Source of the DNA: Halopseudomonas xinjiangensis
GTDB taxonomy: Bacteria > Pseudomonadota > Gammaproteobacteria > Pseudomonadales > Pseudomonadaceae
Direction of reading: 5' to 3'
DNA: 64,000 nt
Assembly: GCF_900104945.1 (NCBI RefSeq)
Contig: NZ_LT629736.1
Location: 1,488,001 to 1,552,000, forward strand
Shown here: positions 30,706-43,298 of the stretch, piece after piece
How the letters are laid out: every line of letters begins with the position of its first letter
Position numbering within the stretch: the stretch's first letter is position 1
The notes under the pieces: model-generated
Databases searched by the model: none
What the model was told of the DNA's origin: nothing
Seen by the model: only the letters and a program-made list of their open reading frames with translations
Translations under genes and position numbers: made by a program

Positions 30706-31296
30706 ATGCAACCAGCAGACGACAACCCCGACGACAAGCGCGACTTCTTCAGAATCCAGGAGACCCTGTTTCTGGATTATCGTATCGTTCCCAGCCCAGA
30801 GGCCGATGCTGGCTTTGGTGAGCGCTCTCCTCTGTTCGGGCTGCTCAGCGACCTGCACCGGCTCGACTACGAGTCGCAACATCTGCTTCGTCAGATTGCC
30901 GAGCGAGACCGCGGCCTCGCGCACTATTTGAAGATCATCAATAAGCGAATCGACCTCATTGGTAAGGCCGTGTCGCTTCAGGTGGCTGACGAACCTGGTC
31001 ATCCTACCGACGTCACGCTTAGCGAGGGCGGGATGTCCTTCAGCTGTGACGAAGCGTTGAATCAGGGAGACTGGCTATCTCTGCGCCTTGTACTGCAGCC
31101 GACTCCACTGGGCCTGGTCTTACCGGCACAGGTGATTCGCTGCGACCGGCTCCCCGACTCCCCTCGCTGGATAATAGCAGTCAGTTTCGATGCGCTGGAT
31201 GATCAGCAGCGCCAGTTGCTGGCCCGCCATATTCTGCAAAAGCAGGCACAGGATATCCGTGCCGCCAGATCCACCCCGCAACGGACAGCCGAATGA
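30706..31296 (+). CDS. PilZ-domain protein, possible cyclic-di-GMP receptor
   Basis: A 196-residue soluble protein. An RxxxR motif (RDFFR) lies at about residues 12-16, a helical middle follows, and a C-terminal PilZ-like barrel contains VTLSEGGMSF, where the usual D/NxSxxG motif reads TLSEGG, with threonine in place of the acidic or amide residue. Cyclic-di-GMP binding is therefore plausible but may be weakened. It corresponds in position to PA2989. The stop overlaps the start of the next gene (ATGA), so it is coupled to a small exported protein and a phosphodiesterase. Confidence 0.75.
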   Translation: MQPADDNPDDKRDFFRIQETLFLDYRIVPSPEADAGFGERSPLFGLLSDLHRLDYESQHLLRQIAERDRGLAHYLKIINKRIDLIGKAVSLQVADEPGHPTDVTLSEGGMSFSCDEALNQGDWLSLRLVLQPTPLGLVLPAQVIRCDRLPDSPRWIIAVSFDALDDQQRQLLARHILQKQAQDIRAARSTPQRTAE

Positions 31297-31595
31297 AATC
31301 AGTTCCATTTGCACTCTTGTTTTGCATGCTTTCTCTGGGCCTGGCTCACGCCGATACCTTGACGATACCTCTCGGCCAGCAGCAGGCCGCCCGGCAGCCT
31401 GACTCGTTGCCGCAGCGAGGCATGAGCGCCCAGACCCTGCTCAAGCGCCATGGGCAACCATCGCGACGCCACGAAGCGGTCGGCCAACCGCCGATTCGTC
31501 GGTGGGATTACGCCAGCTTCAGCGTATACCTGGAACACGATCATGTGGTTCACAGTGTTCGTCAGCACCAGCCACGGACGTCCACCAACCCATGA
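31293..31595 (+). CDS. Small exported protein of unknown function
   Basis: A 100-residue protein with a clear signal peptide (MKSVPFALLFCMLSLGLAHA, cleavage after LAHA), then a short linker and about 55 residues with MSAQTLLKRHGQP followed by PIRRWDYASFSVYLEHDHVVHSV. The helix then beta pattern faintly recalls BamE/SmpA-like folds, but this is speculation. It overlaps the genes on both sides by four bases (ATGA), which argues it is real and translated in a three-gene operon. Confidence 0.75.
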   Translation: MKSVPFALLFCMLSLGLAHADTLTIPLGQQQAARQPDSLPQRGMSAQTLLKRHGQPSRRHEAVGQPPIRRWDYASFSVYLEHDHVVHSVRQHQPRTSTNP

Positions 31596-32317
31596 CTATT
31601 CTGTACGGCCATCGGGGTGCCCGGGGCGAGGCACCGGAAAATACCCTGCCGAGTTTCAATCGAGCTCTGGAAGCCGGAGTAACTCGCGTTGAGCTTGACC
31701 TGCATTTGTCATCCGACCGGCAACTCATGGTGATCCATGATCCAACACTCAAGCGCACCACGAGGATCAGGGGCAAGGTAAGTCAGCACACCGCTGAAGA
31801 GCTCAATCAAATCGACGCGCGATACGCCTTGCCCAACTGGCCGTCAGCCTGCGCTATTCCTACTTTGCAGATGCTGTTCGAAGCCTGTCCGGAGATCGAA
31901 CATTATCAACTTGAGGTGAAGAGCGGCTCCGCAGGGCAGTCTCGAATCGTGCTGCAGGCTATCGCGGACCTGGTCTCACATTTCGGACTCGAGAAGCGTG
32001 TGGTGATTACTTCCAGCAGTCGCACACTGCTGCGCTATGCCCGAGACTCCAGATACGGACTCTCTACGGGCCTGGTCGAGGAGTACGGGATCCTCGATCC
32101 GATACGAAGCGCCCAGCGCTATGGCTGCGATTTTCTCGTCCTGAACTGGAAGCTTTGTACGGCGCAACGCGTGCGTCAGGCGCAGCAGGCCGGATTGCAC
32201 GTTTCAGTTTGGACAGTGAACGAGCCGGACCTGATGCGGCGGCTCGTTGAGATGGATGTGGACAGTATCATTACTGACGTGCCGGCTCTGGCCGTACGAA
32301 CCCTGACATCGTCCTGA
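31592..32317 (+). CDS. Glycerophosphodiester phosphodiesterase
   Basis: A 241-residue GDPD-family TIM barrel without a signal peptide, so cytoplasmic (UgpQ-like). The N-terminal YGHRGARGEAPENTLPSF has the catalytic histidine and Arg-Glu motif, VELDLHLSSDRQLMVIHDPTLKRTT the metal ligands and second histidine, and the C-terminus VWTVNEPDLMRRL is typical. It hydrolyses glycerophosphodiesters to glycerol-3-phosphate and an alcohol. The start ATG at 31592 overlaps the preceding stop. Confidence 0.92.
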   Translation: MTILYGHRGARGEAPENTLPSFNRALEAGVTRVELDLHLSSDRQLMVIHDPTLKRTTRIRGKVSQHTAEELNQIDARYALPNWPSACAIPTLQMLFEACPEIEHYQLEVKSGSAGQSRIVLQAIADLVSHFGLEKRVVITSSSRTLLRYARDSRYGLSTGLVEEYGILDPIRSAQRYGCDFLVLNWKLCTAQRVRQAQQAGLHVSVWTVNEPDLMRRLVEMDVDSIITDVPALAVRTLTSS

Positions 32318-32325
32318 ACACCAGG

Positions 32326-32349
32326 GCCCGGTTGCTACGTACCGGGCCG
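32326..32349. terminator. Hairpin between convergent glycerophosphodiesterase and sthA genes
   Basis: Eight-base GC stem (32326-32333 with 32342-32349), eight-base loop, nine bases after the phosphodiesterase stop and eight before the sthA stop. There is no U-run on either strand, so it is only a candidate bidirectional terminator or 3'-end stabiliser. Confidence 0.4.
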
Positions 32350-32356
32350 AACTGGA

Positions 32357-33751
32357 TCAGAAGAGGCGGTTCAACCCATCCAGAGCGGCCACGCGGTAAG
32401 CCTCGGCCATGGTTGGGTAGTTGAACGTGGTGTTCACGAAGTACTTCATGGTGTTGGCCTCGCCCTTCTGATTCATGATCGCCTGGCCAATGTGCACGAT
32501 CTCCGAGGCCTGGTCGCCAAAGCAGTGAATTCCCAGCACTTCGAGCGTATCGCGGTGAAACAGTAGCTTGAGCATACCGACCGGCTCATTGCTGATCTGG
32601 GCCCGCGCCATGTTCTTGAAGAACGCCTGGCCCACCTCGTACGGCACCTTCTCTTCCGTGAGTTCGCGCTCCGTCTTGCCCAGAGAACTGATCTCGGGAA
32701 TCGTGTAGATGCCTGTCGGGACATCATCGACGAATCGCCAGGCGTCGTTACTGACGATATTGCCGGCCGCAGAACGACCCTGATCGAACGCGGCACTGGC
32801 CAGACTAGGCCAGCCAATGACGTCACCGACTGCATAGACGTTAGGCACCTGAGTACGGTAATTTTCATCCACCGACAGCTGGCCCCGACCGTTCGCCTTC
32901 AACCCGATGTTTTCCAGCCCAAGGCCGTCGGTATTACCTGTCCGACCATTGCACCAGAGAAATGCATCGGCCTTTACCTTCTTACCGGACTTCAGATGCA
33001 ACAGCACGCTGTTACCGGAACCTTCGACCTTCTCGTACTCTTCGTTATGACGAATCAGCACCGCGTTGTTGCGAAGGTGATAGCTCAAGGCGTCTGAAAT
33101 CTCGTCATCAAGGAAGCTGAGCAAGCGGTCCCGATTATTGATCAGATCGACCTTAACACCCAGGCCACAGAATATCGACGCATACTCCGAACCGATCACA
33201 CCTGCACCGTAGATGATCATGGTGCGCGGCGTGTGGCTTAACCGCAGAATGGTATCGCTGTCGTAGATGCGCGGGTGGTTGAAGTCCACATCCGCCGGCC
33301 GATAGGGACGAGACCCGGTTGCAATGATGATTTCCTTGCCGATCAATTTCTCGACGGCGCCCGAATGGCTGACCACCTCGATAGTGTTCTCATCGGCAAA
33401 GCTACCACGACCGAAGAAGACATCGACCCGGTTACGCGCGTAGTAGCTGGTACGCGAAGCGACCTGTTTGTGCAGGACCTTCTCCGCGCTTTTCAGTACC
33501 TCAGGGAATGGAAACCAGCGCGGATCGCCAATCGTCCGGAACATCGGATTGGTGTTGTAGTTGATGATCTGCTTGACCGCGTAACGCAACGCCTTTGACG
33601 GGATGGTACCCAGGTGAGTGGCATGACCTCCAACCGCCGGACTGGCCTCGACAACGGCCACCTTGCGTCCGTGCTTGGCCGCGTTCATCGCGGCTCCTTC
33701 CCCTGCCGGGCCTGAGCCCAGCACCACTACGTCATAGTTGTATACGGCCAT
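32357..33751 (-). CDS. sthA: Soluble pyridine nucleotide transhydrogenase
   Basis: A 464-residue FAD enzyme of the disulfide-reductase family balancing NADH and NADPH pools. It has the FAD motif [21 protein letters not shown] at the N-terminus, the second dinucleotide motif [16 protein letters not shown], and [22 protein letters not shown]. The redox-active region reads [16 protein letters not shown]: soluble transhydrogenases lack the second cysteine (THxGT), and here the first is also replaced, by alanine. The start is the ATG at 33751; longer frames upstream run into nqrM. Confidence 0.95.
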   Translation of the reverse strand: MAVYNYDVVVLGSGPAGEGAAMNAAKHGRKVAVVEASPAVGGHATHLGTIPSKALRYAVKQIINYNTNPMFRTIGDPRWFPFPEVLKSAEKVLHKQVASRTSYYARNRVDVFFGRGSFADENTIEVVSHSGAVEKLIGKEIIIATGSRPYRPADVDFNHPRIYDSDTILRLSHTPRTMIIYGAGVIGSEYASIFCGLGVKVDLINNRDRLLSFLDDEISDALSYHLRNNAVLIRHNEEYEKVEGSGNSVLLHLKSGKKVKADAFLWCNGRTGNTDGLGLENIGLKANGRGQLSVDENYRTQVPNVYAVGDVIGWPSLASAAFDQGRSAAGNIVSNDAWRFVDDVPTGIYTIPEISSLGKTERELTEEKVPYEVGQAFFKNMARAQISNEPVGMLKLLFHRDTLEVLGIHCFGDQASEIVHIGQAIMNQKGEANTMKYFVNTTFNYPTMAEAYRVAALDGLNRLF

Positions 33752-33804
33752 TACTGGTTCCTTGTCTCGCGTGCGGGAATGCTTGCATGTGCCGCTGGAG
33801 CCGC

Positions 33805-34044
33805 CTAGTCGACCTTGGTAGCGTCGTAGGCCAGATCCTTGCGGCCACCTTCGCCCTGCTCGGAGTCGCCGTTGGTCTCCTCGCACTTGTTCGGGTTGCC
33901 GCCACATATTGAGCAGCTCTTGTCGATACCGAGCATGCCGATACCGCCGCACGAGCCTGCGATAGGCTTGCGTCCCATCATCACGCCGACGGCCATCCCG
34001 GCAACAACCAGAGCCATCAACAGAAAAGCCAGAAGCCAAACCAT
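33805..34044 (-). CDS. nqrM: Na+-NQR maturation factor NqrM
   Basis: A 79-residue protein with one N-terminal membrane helix ([21 protein letters not shown]) and a four-cysteine cluster in GSCGGIG and [15 protein letters not shown]. NqrM (DUF539) is needed to deliver or insert the iron at the NqrD/NqrE cysteines. Adjacent placement to apbE at the end of the nqr operon supports this. Confidence 0.95.
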   Translation of the reverse strand: MVWLLAFLLMALVVAGMAVGVMMGRKPIAGSCGGIGMLGIDKSCSICGGNPNKCEETNGDSEQGEGGRKDLAYDATKVD

Positions 34045-34047
34045 AAT

Positions 34048-35070
34048 CTACTCCTTGCCCTTGCGCAGGGCATTGAATTCGGGAGTCGCACGGGAAACGA
34101 AACCCGTACCCTGGCGAACCACAAACAGCGCTGCCACATCGTGAGCCAGCGCGAATTCCCAACCCTCTTCCGGTCCCAGGACATGTAAAACCGTCGATAG
34201 ACCGTCAGCCTGCATCGTTGACGGATGCAGTACGGTGACCGCTGCCAGCTGATGCATCACAGGTGTACCGCTGCGTGGGTTGAAGGTGTGTGAATACCGC
34301 TTGCCTTCATACTCGAAGAAGTTACGGTAATCCCCCGAGGTTGATACACCGTAACCATCAAGAGGCAGAATCAGTTGAGCTACCCGGTCGTCGTCACGAG
34401 GCTCCTCAATGGCGATGCGCCAAGGGCTGCCGCCAGGCTTGAGGCCGGCCGCCTTGAGTTCGCCGGTGATTTCCACCATATAGCTTGTGATGCCATGCAC
34501 GCCAAGGTGTTCCACCACTTCGTCGACCATGTACCCGGCTGCCAGACCACTGATATCAAGCAACACATCGGCGTCTTTGCACAATTGGTCCCCGTCCAGC
34601 CGTAAGTGGTGCTGCCCTACCCGCTCGAGCGCGTGCCGGAGCTCATCATCACCAGGAAGCACATGCTTACCAACCGGACCATGAAAGCCCCACAGATCCA
34701 GAAGCGGCCCGACGGTAATATCGAAAGCGCCACCGCTACGCTGATTCAGCGACTCGGCTGCCTTGACCAGGTCCACAAGCGACTCGGGAATCTGTCGGCA
34801 AGCACCGACCGGAGAAGCATTGAAACTCGCCAGATCGGAGTCCTCGCGCCAACCCGAGACCTCTCGATCGAATTGTTCGAACATGGCTTCCAGCGACGCT
34901 TGCAGCGCGGCCGGTTCAGGCGAATCTCCAACACCCACCCACTTGATGGAATAGCTGCTACCCATGGTGGAGCCGGTCACTTCGAGTACCGGCTCGGCAG
35001 AATTGAAACAGCCCGTTAGAGCCGCTGCCAAGGCAACAGCAATAACGGGCTGAGTGACGCGTCGCAACAT
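34048..35070 (-). CDS. apbE: FAD:protein FMN transferase ApbE (lipoprotein)
   Basis: A 340-residue flavin transferase that covalently attaches FMN to threonines of NqrB and NqrC. It has a lipoprotein signal with lipobox LTGC (cysteine about residue 20), then [14 protein letters not shown], and the Mg/FAD region [17 protein letters not shown] and [13 protein letters not shown]. The start is the ATG at 35070, two bases after the nqrF stop. Confidence 0.95.
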   Translation of the reverse strand: MLRRVTQPVIAVALAAALTGCFNSAEPVLEVTGSTMGSSYSIKWVGVGDSPEPAALQASLEAMFEQFDREVSGWREDSDLASFNASPVGACRQIPESLVDLVKAAESLNQRSGGAFDITVGPLLDLWGFHGPVGKHVLPGDDELRHALERVGQHHLRLDGDQLCKDADVLLDISGLAAGYMVDEVVEHLGVHGITSYMVEITGELKAAGLKPGGSPWRIAIEEPRDDDRVAQLILPLDGYGVSTSGDYRNFFEYEGKRYSHTFNPRSGTPVMHQLAAVTVLHPSTMQADGLSTVLHVLGPEEGWEFALAHDVAALFVVRQGTGFVSRATPEFNALRKGKE

Positions 35071-35072
35071 TC

Positions 35073-36296
35073 CTAGCCGCCGAAGTCGTCGAGAAGGATG
35101 TTCTCCGGTTCCACGCCAAGATCCTGCAACATCTTGATCACCGACGCGTTCATCATCGGCGGACCGCACATGTAGAACTCGCAGTCTTCGGGCGCCGGGT
35201 GATTCTTCAGGTAGTTCTCGTGGAGAACGTTGTGAATGAATCCAGTGGGACCCGTCCAGTTGTCCTCGGGAAGCGGATCAGACAGCGCAAGATGCCACTC
35301 GAAGTTGTCGTTTTCCGCCGCCAACTTGTCATATTCTTCGACGTAGAAGGCTTCACGCAGCGAACGAGCACCGTACCAGAACGAAATTTTGCGCGTTGAT
35401 TGCAGACGCTTGAGCTGGTCGAAAATGTGCGAGCGCATCGGCGCCATACCTGCGCCACCACCGATAAAGACCATCTCGGCGTCGGTGTCCTTGGCAAAAA
35501 ACTCGCCGAAAGGCCCATATACGGTGACCTTGTCGCCGGGCTTGAGCCCGAAAACCCAAGACGACATTTTGCCCGGTGGCAGCTCATCCCGACCAGGCGG
35601 CGGCGAAGCGACACGGATGTTGAACTTCACCAGACCGCGTTCTTCAGGATAGTTCGCCATCGAATAGGCGCGGATGACGGTTTCGTCGACTTTGGATACG
35701 TACTTCCAGAGATCGAATTTGTCCCAGTCGCCACGGAATTCCGGCTGGATGTCAAAATCCTTGTAGTGGACTGTGTGCGGCGGACATTCGAGCTGAACGT
35801 AACCACCCGCGCGGAAGTCGACGTTTTCGCCCTCTGGAAGCTTGAGAGTCAGTTCCTTGATGAAGGTGGCCACGTTCGGGTTCGACTGAACCGTACATTC
35901 CCATTTTTTCACGCCGAATACTTCTTCCGGCACTTCGATCTGCATGTCCTGCTTGACCGGCGTCTGGCAGGACAGACGCCAGCCTTCTTTTGCCTCCCGC
36001 TTGGTAAAGTGGGATTCCTCTGTCGGCAGCAACTCGCCACCGCCGCTCTCTACTACGCATTTGCACTGTGCACAGGTGCCGCCGCCCCCGCAGGCGGACG
36101 ACAGGAAGATGCCGTTGGCCGCGAGCGTATTGAGCAGTTTGCCACCAGCCGGAACGGTGATGGTGCGTTCGTGATTGATTTCGATATTCACGTCGCCGCT
36201 GCTGACCAGCTTGGCGCGCGCCATGAGAATGACCGCAACCAGGGCCAGCACGATCGCCGTAAACATCCCGACGCCTAGATAGATTTCCATGTTCAT
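35073..36296 (-). CDS. nqrF: Na+-translocating NADH:quinone reductase subunit F
   Basis: A 407-residue NADH-oxidising subunit: an N-terminal membrane helix, a plant-type 2Fe-2S ferredoxin domain ([12 protein letters not shown], about residues 70-81, with a fourth cysteine in LSCQTPV), then FAD ([11 protein letters not shown]) and NADH domains ([14 protein letters not shown]). The C-terminus [13 protein letters not shown] is intact. It is the last nqr structural gene, followed by apbE. Confidence 0.97.
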   Translation of the reverse strand: MNMEIYLGVGMFTAIVLALVAVILMARAKLVSSGDVNIEINHERTITVPAGGKLLNTLAANGIFLSSACGGGGTCAQCKCVVESGGGELLPTEESHFTKREAKEGWRLSCQTPVKQDMQIEVPEEVFGVKKWECTVQSNPNVATFIKELTLKLPEGENVDFRAGGYVQLECPPHTVHYKDFDIQPEFRGDWDKFDLWKYVSKVDETVIRAYSMANYPEERGLVKFNIRVASPPPGRDELPPGKMSSWVFGLKPGDKVTVYGPFGEFFAKDTDAEMVFIGGGAGMAPMRSHIFDQLKRLQSTRKISFWYGARSLREAFYVEEYDKLAAENDNFEWHLALSDPLPEDNWTGPTGFIHNVLHENYLKNHPAPEDCEFYMCGPPMMNASVIKMLQDLGVEPENILLDDFGG

Positions 36297-36310
36297 CAGT
36301 CAGACTCCTT

Positions 36311-36922
36311 TTAGAGTTGCACGCCGGAGAACGACATGAAGCCGAGGGACATGAGTCCTACGGTGATGAAAGTGATACCCAGACCACGCAGACCGTCTGG
36401 CACATCGCTGTACTTGAGCTTTTCGCGGATGCCCGCCAAAGCGACGATCGCCAGCGCCCAGCCGAGACCTGCGCCAAAACCGAACACCGTACTTTCACCC
36501 AGCGAATAATCACGCTCCACCATGAACAGCGAGGCCCCGAGAATCGCGCAATTGACCGTGATCAGCGGCAGGAAGACCCCCAGCGCGGCGTACAAAGCCG
36601 GGACGTACTTATCTAGCAGCATCTCGAGAATCTGCACGATGGCAGCGATCACGCCGATGTAGCTCAACAGACCGAGGAAGCTAAGATCCACTTCCGGCAA
36701 ACCAGCCCAGGCGAGAGCGCCATCCTGGAGCAGATACTGATAGATCAGGTTGTTCGCGGGTGTGGTGATGGTGAGCACCACGATTACCGCAATACCAAGA
36801 CCAATCGCAGTCTGGACCTTCTTCGAGATAGCAATGAAGGTACACATCCCGAGGAAGAACGCCAGCGCCATGTTTTCTACGAAAACGGCCCTGATCAACA
36901 GGCTTATATAGTGTTCAACCAT
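36311..36922 (-). CDS. nqrE: Na+-translocating NADH:quinone reductase subunit E
   Basis: A 203-residue membrane subunit with about six helices. [27 protein letters not shown] (read in parts) carries one of the cysteines that, with NqrD, hold the membrane iron centre; [13 protein letters not shown] carries the other. The start is the ATG at 36922. Part of the nqrABCDEF operon. Confidence 0.97.
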   Translation of the reverse strand: MVEHYISLLIRAVFVENMALAFFLGMCTFIAISKKVQTAIGLGIAVIVVLTITTPANNLIYQYLLQDGALAWAGLPEVDLSFLGLLSYIGVIAAIVQILEMLLDKYVPALYAALGVFLPLITVNCAILGASLFMVERDYSLGESTVFGFGAGLGWALAIVALAGIREKLKYSDVPDGLRGLGITFITVGLMSLGFMSFSGVQL

Positions 36923-36926
36923 GGCT

Positions 36927-37598
<672 letters not shown>

Positions 37599-37599
37599 G

Positions 37600-38376
37600 T
37601 CATGCCTCCCCTGATTTCAGATTTTCGAGGAAGGAACGGAAGCCGGTGTCGCCCATCCAGAAGCGCACCAGGTGTTCCACTCCACGGCTGGTCAATGTAG
37701 CGCCGGCCAGCCCGTCTACCTTGTACTGACGACGCGGATCGCTACCGTCGACTGTACCCTTGACGATTTGCACACCTACTTCACCGTCCTCGGTGTAGAC
37801 CAGATTCCCTTTCCACAACTCCCGCCAGCGAGGATTGTCCACCTCGCCACCAAGACCCGGAGTTTCGCCATGCTGATAGAAGCCCAGGCCGCGAATGGTG
37901 TTCATGTCACCTTCCAGAGCGATGAAGCCATATAGCGTCGACCACAGACCGTAGCCGTGGATCGGCAGAATGATGGTTTCGATTCCCTCTGCGTTCTCGA
38001 CCATGTACACCGTCGCGTAATGTTCGCGTCGACGGATACTGGCCACATCTTCATGCGCCTCGAGCGCGCGAGAGAGATTCTCGTCACGAGCTGCGTCCTG
38101 CTGGTTATAGGACAGCGGATCCATTGCATCACTGAACTTTCCGGTGCGAAGGTCGACCAGTCGCGGAGTGATCTTCTCGAACTGCTCCGGGATGCTGCTG
38201 CCCTCTTCCAGAAGCCCTGCGATCAACAGAATGTTGCGTTGCTTGTCGAGCAGCTGGTTAGTCACCTGCACCGGCTTGAGTGAAACTGCCGCTACCGACA
38301 CCACGATGGAGCAAACCAGACAAACCAGCAGCGCGACAATGATGGTGCGGCTGACGGACTCTCTATTACTGGACAT
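37600..38376 (-). CDS. nqrC: Na+-translocating NADH:quinone reductase subunit C
   Basis: A 258-residue subunit with one N-terminal membrane helix and a periplasmic FMN domain. The FMN-bearing threonine lies in [13 protein letters not shown], where the usual SGAT reads AGAT; the threonine itself is kept. It starts at the ATG at 38376, eleven bases inside the end of nqrB. Confidence 0.96.
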   Translation of the reverse strand: MSSNRESVSRTIIVALLVCLVCSIVVSVAAVSLKPVQVTNQLLDKQRNILLIAGLLEEGSSIPEQFEKITPRLVDLRTGKFSDAMDPLSYNQQDAARDENLSRALEAHEDVASIRRREHYATVYMVENAEGIETIILPIHGYGLWSTLYGFIALEGDMNTIRGLGFYQHGETPGLGGEVDNPRWRELWKGNLVYTEDGEVGVQIVKGTVDGSDPRRQYKVDGLAGATLTSRGVEHLVRFWMGDTGFRSFLENLKSGEA

Positions 38377-39580
38377 TGCGAGCGAGCCTCCGGTTGATAT
38401 TGGCCTGAACGACGAAGTGGTCAATCAGAGGAGCAAACAGGTTGGCGAACAGAATCGCGAGCATCATTCCCTCCGGGAACGCCGGGTTGACCACCCGGAT
38501 GAGGACGACCATCACGCCGATGAGCGCGCCGAAGATCCACTTGCCCTGATTGGTAAGTGATGCAGATACCGGATCAGTGGCCATGTAGATCATGCCGAAG
38601 GCGAAACCGCCCATAACCAGATGCCAGTACCACGGCACGCCGAACATCGGATTGGAATCTGAACCGATCAGGTTGAACAGCAAGCTCAACGCGATCATGC
38701 CGATCATCACGCCAAACACGATGCGATAGCTGGCGATTTTGGTGATCAACAACACCGCGCCACCGATGAAGATCGCCAGCGCTGACGTTTCACCAATCGA
38801 GCCATGAATGTTGCCGACGAAGGCGTCGAACCAAGTGATGCCCTGTGCTACGACCGCTTCGATGCCGCCCATAGCCGCTGCGCTCAGGGCCGTGGCGCTG
38901 GCGTAGCCGTCAACTGCCGTCCATACCGCGTCACCGGACAGTTCCGCCGGGTAGGCGAAGAACAGGAAAGCACGACCGGTCAAAGCGGGGTTGAGGAAGT
39001 TCTTGCCGGTACCGCCAAACACTTCCTTGCCGATGACCACACCAAAGCTGATGCCCAGCGCAACCTGCCAAAGCGGAATATCCGGCGGCAGAATCAGAGC
39101 GAAAAGCACCGATGTAACGAAGAAGCCTTCGTTGACTTCGTGTTTACGGATCGAGGCAAAAACTACCTCCCAGAACCCGCCAACGATAAAGGTCACCAGG
39201 TAGACCGGCAGGAAATACGCCGCGCCATGGACAAAGTTGTCCCACAGGCTCGCCGGATCGAAGCCGGCCAGCATGCTGATCAGGGCGATCTGCCAGTCTT
39301 CCTGCATGCCAAGCAGCTCGGGCGTTTCCGCATAGATGGAATTAGCCTGGAAGCCAACGTTGTACATCCCGTAGAACATAGCCGGGAAGGTACACATCCA
39401 GACGGTGATCATCATCCGCTTGAGATCTAGACCGTCGCGCACGTGCGCGGTGGTGCGGGTGACATCGGCTGGACGGTAGAAGAACGTATCCACTGCTTCA
39501 TACAGGGCGTACCACTTCTCGTGCTTGCCGCCCTTTTCGAAGTTGTGTTCGATCTTGTCCAGAAATGAACGCAGACCCAT
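38366..39580 (-). CDS. nqrB: Na+-translocating NADH:quinone reductase subunit B
   Basis: A 404-residue multi-helix membrane subunit that carries a covalent FMN, riboflavin and the sodium path. The flavinylation threonine is in [12 protein letters not shown] (SGAT reads SAT here, threonine kept). Other landmarks are the N-terminal soluble stretch [21 protein letters not shown] and [22 protein letters not shown]. The start is the ATG at 39580, two bases after the nqrA stop. Confidence 0.97.
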   Translation of the reverse strand: MGLRSFLDKIEHNFEKGGKHEKWYALYEAVDTFFYRPADVTRTTAHVRDGLDLKRMMITVWMCTFPAMFYGMYNVGFQANSIYAETPELLGMQEDWQIALISMLAGFDPASLWDNFVHGAAYFLPVYLVTFIVGGFWEVVFASIRKHEVNEGFFVTSVLFALILPPDIPLWQVALGISFGVVIGKEVFGGTGKNFLNPALTGRAFLFFAYPAELSGDAVWTAVDGYASATALSAAAMGGIEAVVAQGITWFDAFVGNIHGSIGETSALAIFIGGAVLLITKIASYRIVFGVMIGMIALSLLFNLIGSDSNPMFGVPWYWHLVMGGFAFGMIYMATDPVSASLTNQGKWIFGALIGVMVVLIRVVNPAFPEGMMLAILFANLFAPLIDHFVVQANINRRLARNVQ

Positions 39581-39582
39581 GT

Positions 39583-41204
<1,622 letters not shown>

Positions 41205-41765
41205 ATGAAACTTTCTATCCTGCTCATCGCGGCCGGCCTTGCGGCCTTTCCTGCGCACGCGAGCGAACGACGCCTGAATCAGGCCGGCTTCCCACCCCTG
41301 ATCCAGAGCGGTGAAACAACCCTGATCAAGCGCCAGGCCGATGTCCTGACGTACTTTTTCGTGGACGTTTTCAGTGCGGCGCTATTTACGCCTGAAGAGG
41401 TGCCTCTTACCGAACTGAACCTGACAGCGGACCCGTTTCGCCTGGATATTTACTACCATCGCGACATTGACCGCGAAGACGCGCTGGATCTCGCCTGGAA
41501 AGCGCTACGTCGGCAGCATTCAGCCGAGAAGCTGGAACAGCTCGCACCTTCCATCGAGGAGCTGCATGCGCAGATTTCCGATATCCGCGAGGGGGATCGC
41601 TATAGCCTGACGCTGAGAACGAGCCCGCAGCTCACGCTGCAGCGCAATGGACAGGTGATATTCACCTCGGACGATCCGGAACTGGCGACAGCTTATGCCC
41701 GCCTCTGGCTCGGCGAAGGAGGGATTTCTCGCAAACTTCGTCAAAAAATCCTTTCGGCGCGATAA
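41205..41765 (+). CDS. Exported chalcone-isomerase-like domain protein
   Basis: A 186-residue protein with a signal peptide (residues 1-19, cleavage after FPAHA) and a chalcone-isomerase-like domain. Typical family stretches are the start LNQAGFPPLIQSGETTLIKRQADVLTYFFVDVFSAALF (read in parts), LDIYYHRDIDREDALDLAWKAL and the late beta-hairpin SLTLRTSPQLTLQRNGQVIF, ending WLGEGGISRKLRQKIL. Bacterial members are periplasmic and of unknown function. It stands alone between nqr and gap, and shares a terminator with gap. Confidence 0.82.
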   Translation: MKLSILLIAAGLAAFPAHASERRLNQAGFPPLIQSGETTLIKRQADVLTYFFVDVFSAALFTPEEVPLTELNLTADPFRLDIYYHRDIDREDALDLAWKALRRQHSAEKLEQLAPSIEELHAQISDIREGDRYSLTLRTSPQLTLQRNGQVIFTSDDPELATAYARLWLGEGGISRKLRQKILSAR

Positions 41766-41774
41766 GTGCTCAAT

Positions 41775-41806
41775 AAAAAAGGGGCGCCGAGGCGCCCCTT
41801 TTTTTT
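41775..41806. terminator. Bidirectional terminator between the chalcone-isomerase-like gene and gap
   Basis: Stem GGGGCGC/GCGCCCC (41781-41798) with a CGAG loop, preceded by six As and followed by eight Ts, so it serves both convergent genes. Confidence 0.92.
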
Positions 41807-41819
41807 GCATCACTAACGA

Positions 41820-43259
41820 TCAGGCCGGAAATGCCGGCGGGTTGACGTTAGCCATGTCTTCAACAATACGAACTACCTGACAGCTGTAGCCGAACTCGTT
41901 GTCATACCACACGTAGAGAATGACGCGATTGTCATTGCAGATAGTGGCTTCGGCATCGACCACGCCCGCGTGACGGGAACCAACGAAATCACTCGAGACC
42001 ACTTCCTGCGAGTTGGTGAAGTCGATCTGCTTGTGCAACTCCGAGTGGAGCGCCATGTGGCGCAGATAGTCGTTGACCTCATCACGATCGGCGGACGACT
42101 TCAGATTCAGGTTCAGGATGGCCATCGACACGTTCGGCGTGGGAACGCGAATCGCATTGCCCGACAGCTTGCCGGCCAGTTCAGGCAGAGCCTTGGCTAC
42201 GGCCTTGGCGGCACCGGTTTCGGTGATGACCATGTTCAGCGCAGCACTCCGGCCGCGACGATTGCCCTTGTGGAAGTTGTCGATCAGGTTCTGGTCATTG
42301 GTATACGAGTGGACGGTTTCAACGTGGCCGTTCTCGATGCCGTACTTGTCATTGATCGCCTTCAACACCGGCACGATGGCATTGGTGGTGCAGGACGCCG
42401 CGGAGATGATCTTGTCTTCCGGCGTGATCGTCGCATGGTTGATGCCATGCACGATGTTCTTCAGGTCGCCCTTGCCAGGCGCAGTCAGTACGACCTGAGC
42501 GACGCCTGGGCACTTGAGATGCTGGGAGAGACCAGCCTCGTCACGCCATACGCCGGTGTTGTCGACCAGGATGGCATCTTCTATACCGTACTGGGTGTAG
42601 TCGACGCTGGTCGGGTCACTGGCATAGATGATTTGGATGCAGTTGCCGTTGGCCGTCAGGGTATTGGTTTCTTCATCGATGGTGATGGTGCCCTGGAACG
42701 AACCATGAACCGAGTCGCGACGCAGCAGACTGGCGCGCTTGGCCAGGTCATTGGCTGCGCCCTTGCGCACGACGATGGCACGCAGACGCAGGCCATCGCC
42801 CGCACCGGTCTTTTCGACGAGAATACGGGCCAGCAGACGACCGATCCGACCAAAGCCGTAAAGAACGACATCGCGGCCCTGGCGCTTCTCGCCTTTCTTG
42901 CCGACTACGCTGGCCAGTTCGCGACGCAGGAAGCCGTCGAGATCATCGTCGCCTTCGCCACGAAACTTGTTGATCAGCCGGCCGAGGTCGATGGACGCAG
43001 GGCCCAGGTCCAGGTGAAGGAGCTGCTTGATGACCTTGAAGGTGTCGTGCACGGACAGTTCGTTGTCATCAATCTGGCGAGCAAAACGATGCGACTTGAG
43101 CAGACTGATCACCGAGCGGTTGACCAGACCACGACCATAGATCGAGGTAACTACATTGTGTTCACGGTACAGGCGTCCGATCAGGGGGATCATGGCCTCT
43201 GCAGTTGCTTCACGATCAGTCCAGGCTTCCAGGCACTGTTCGAAATTGGCTTGAGTCAC
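41820..43259 (-). CDS. gap: Glyceraldehyde-3-phosphate dehydrogenase, long form
   Basis: A 479-residue GAPDH, about 140 residues longer than the usual enzyme. The extension is N-terminal (residues 1 to about 125, helical, starting TQANFEQCLEAWTDREATAEAMI), followed by the NAD-binding VVLYGFGRIGRLLARIL and the catalytic cysteine in ISAASCTTNAIVPVL. The long form matches the gene that lies beside mfd in P. aeruginosa. Start: GTG at 43259 with AAGGA seven bases upstream. The function of the extension is unknown. Confidence 0.92.
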   Translation of the reverse strand: MTQANFEQCLEAWTDREATAEAMIPLIGRLYREHNVVTSIYGRGLVNRSVISLLKSHRFARQIDDNELSVHDTFKVIKQLLHLDLGPASIDLGRLINKFRGEGDDDLDGFLRRELASVVGKKGEKRQGRDVVLYGFGRIGRLLARILVEKTGAGDGLRLRAIVVRKGAANDLAKRASLLRRDSVHGSFQGTITIDEETNTLTANGNCIQIIYASDPTSVDYTQYGIEDAILVDNTGVWRDEAGLSQHLKCPGVAQVVLTAPGKGDLKNIVHGINHATITPEDKIISAASCTTNAIVPVLKAINDKYGIENGHVETVHSYTNDQNLIDNFHKGNRRGRSAALNMVITETGAAKAVAKALPELAGKLSGNAIRVPTPNVSMAILNLNLKSSADRDEVNDYLRHMALHSELHKQIDFTNSQEVVSSDFVGSRHAGVVDAEATICNDNRVILYVWYDNEFGYSCQVVRIVEDMANVNPPAFPA

Positions 43260-43298
43260 GGCGTTTCCTTCCAGGTCTTTGTCGAATCAAGGGGCAAT

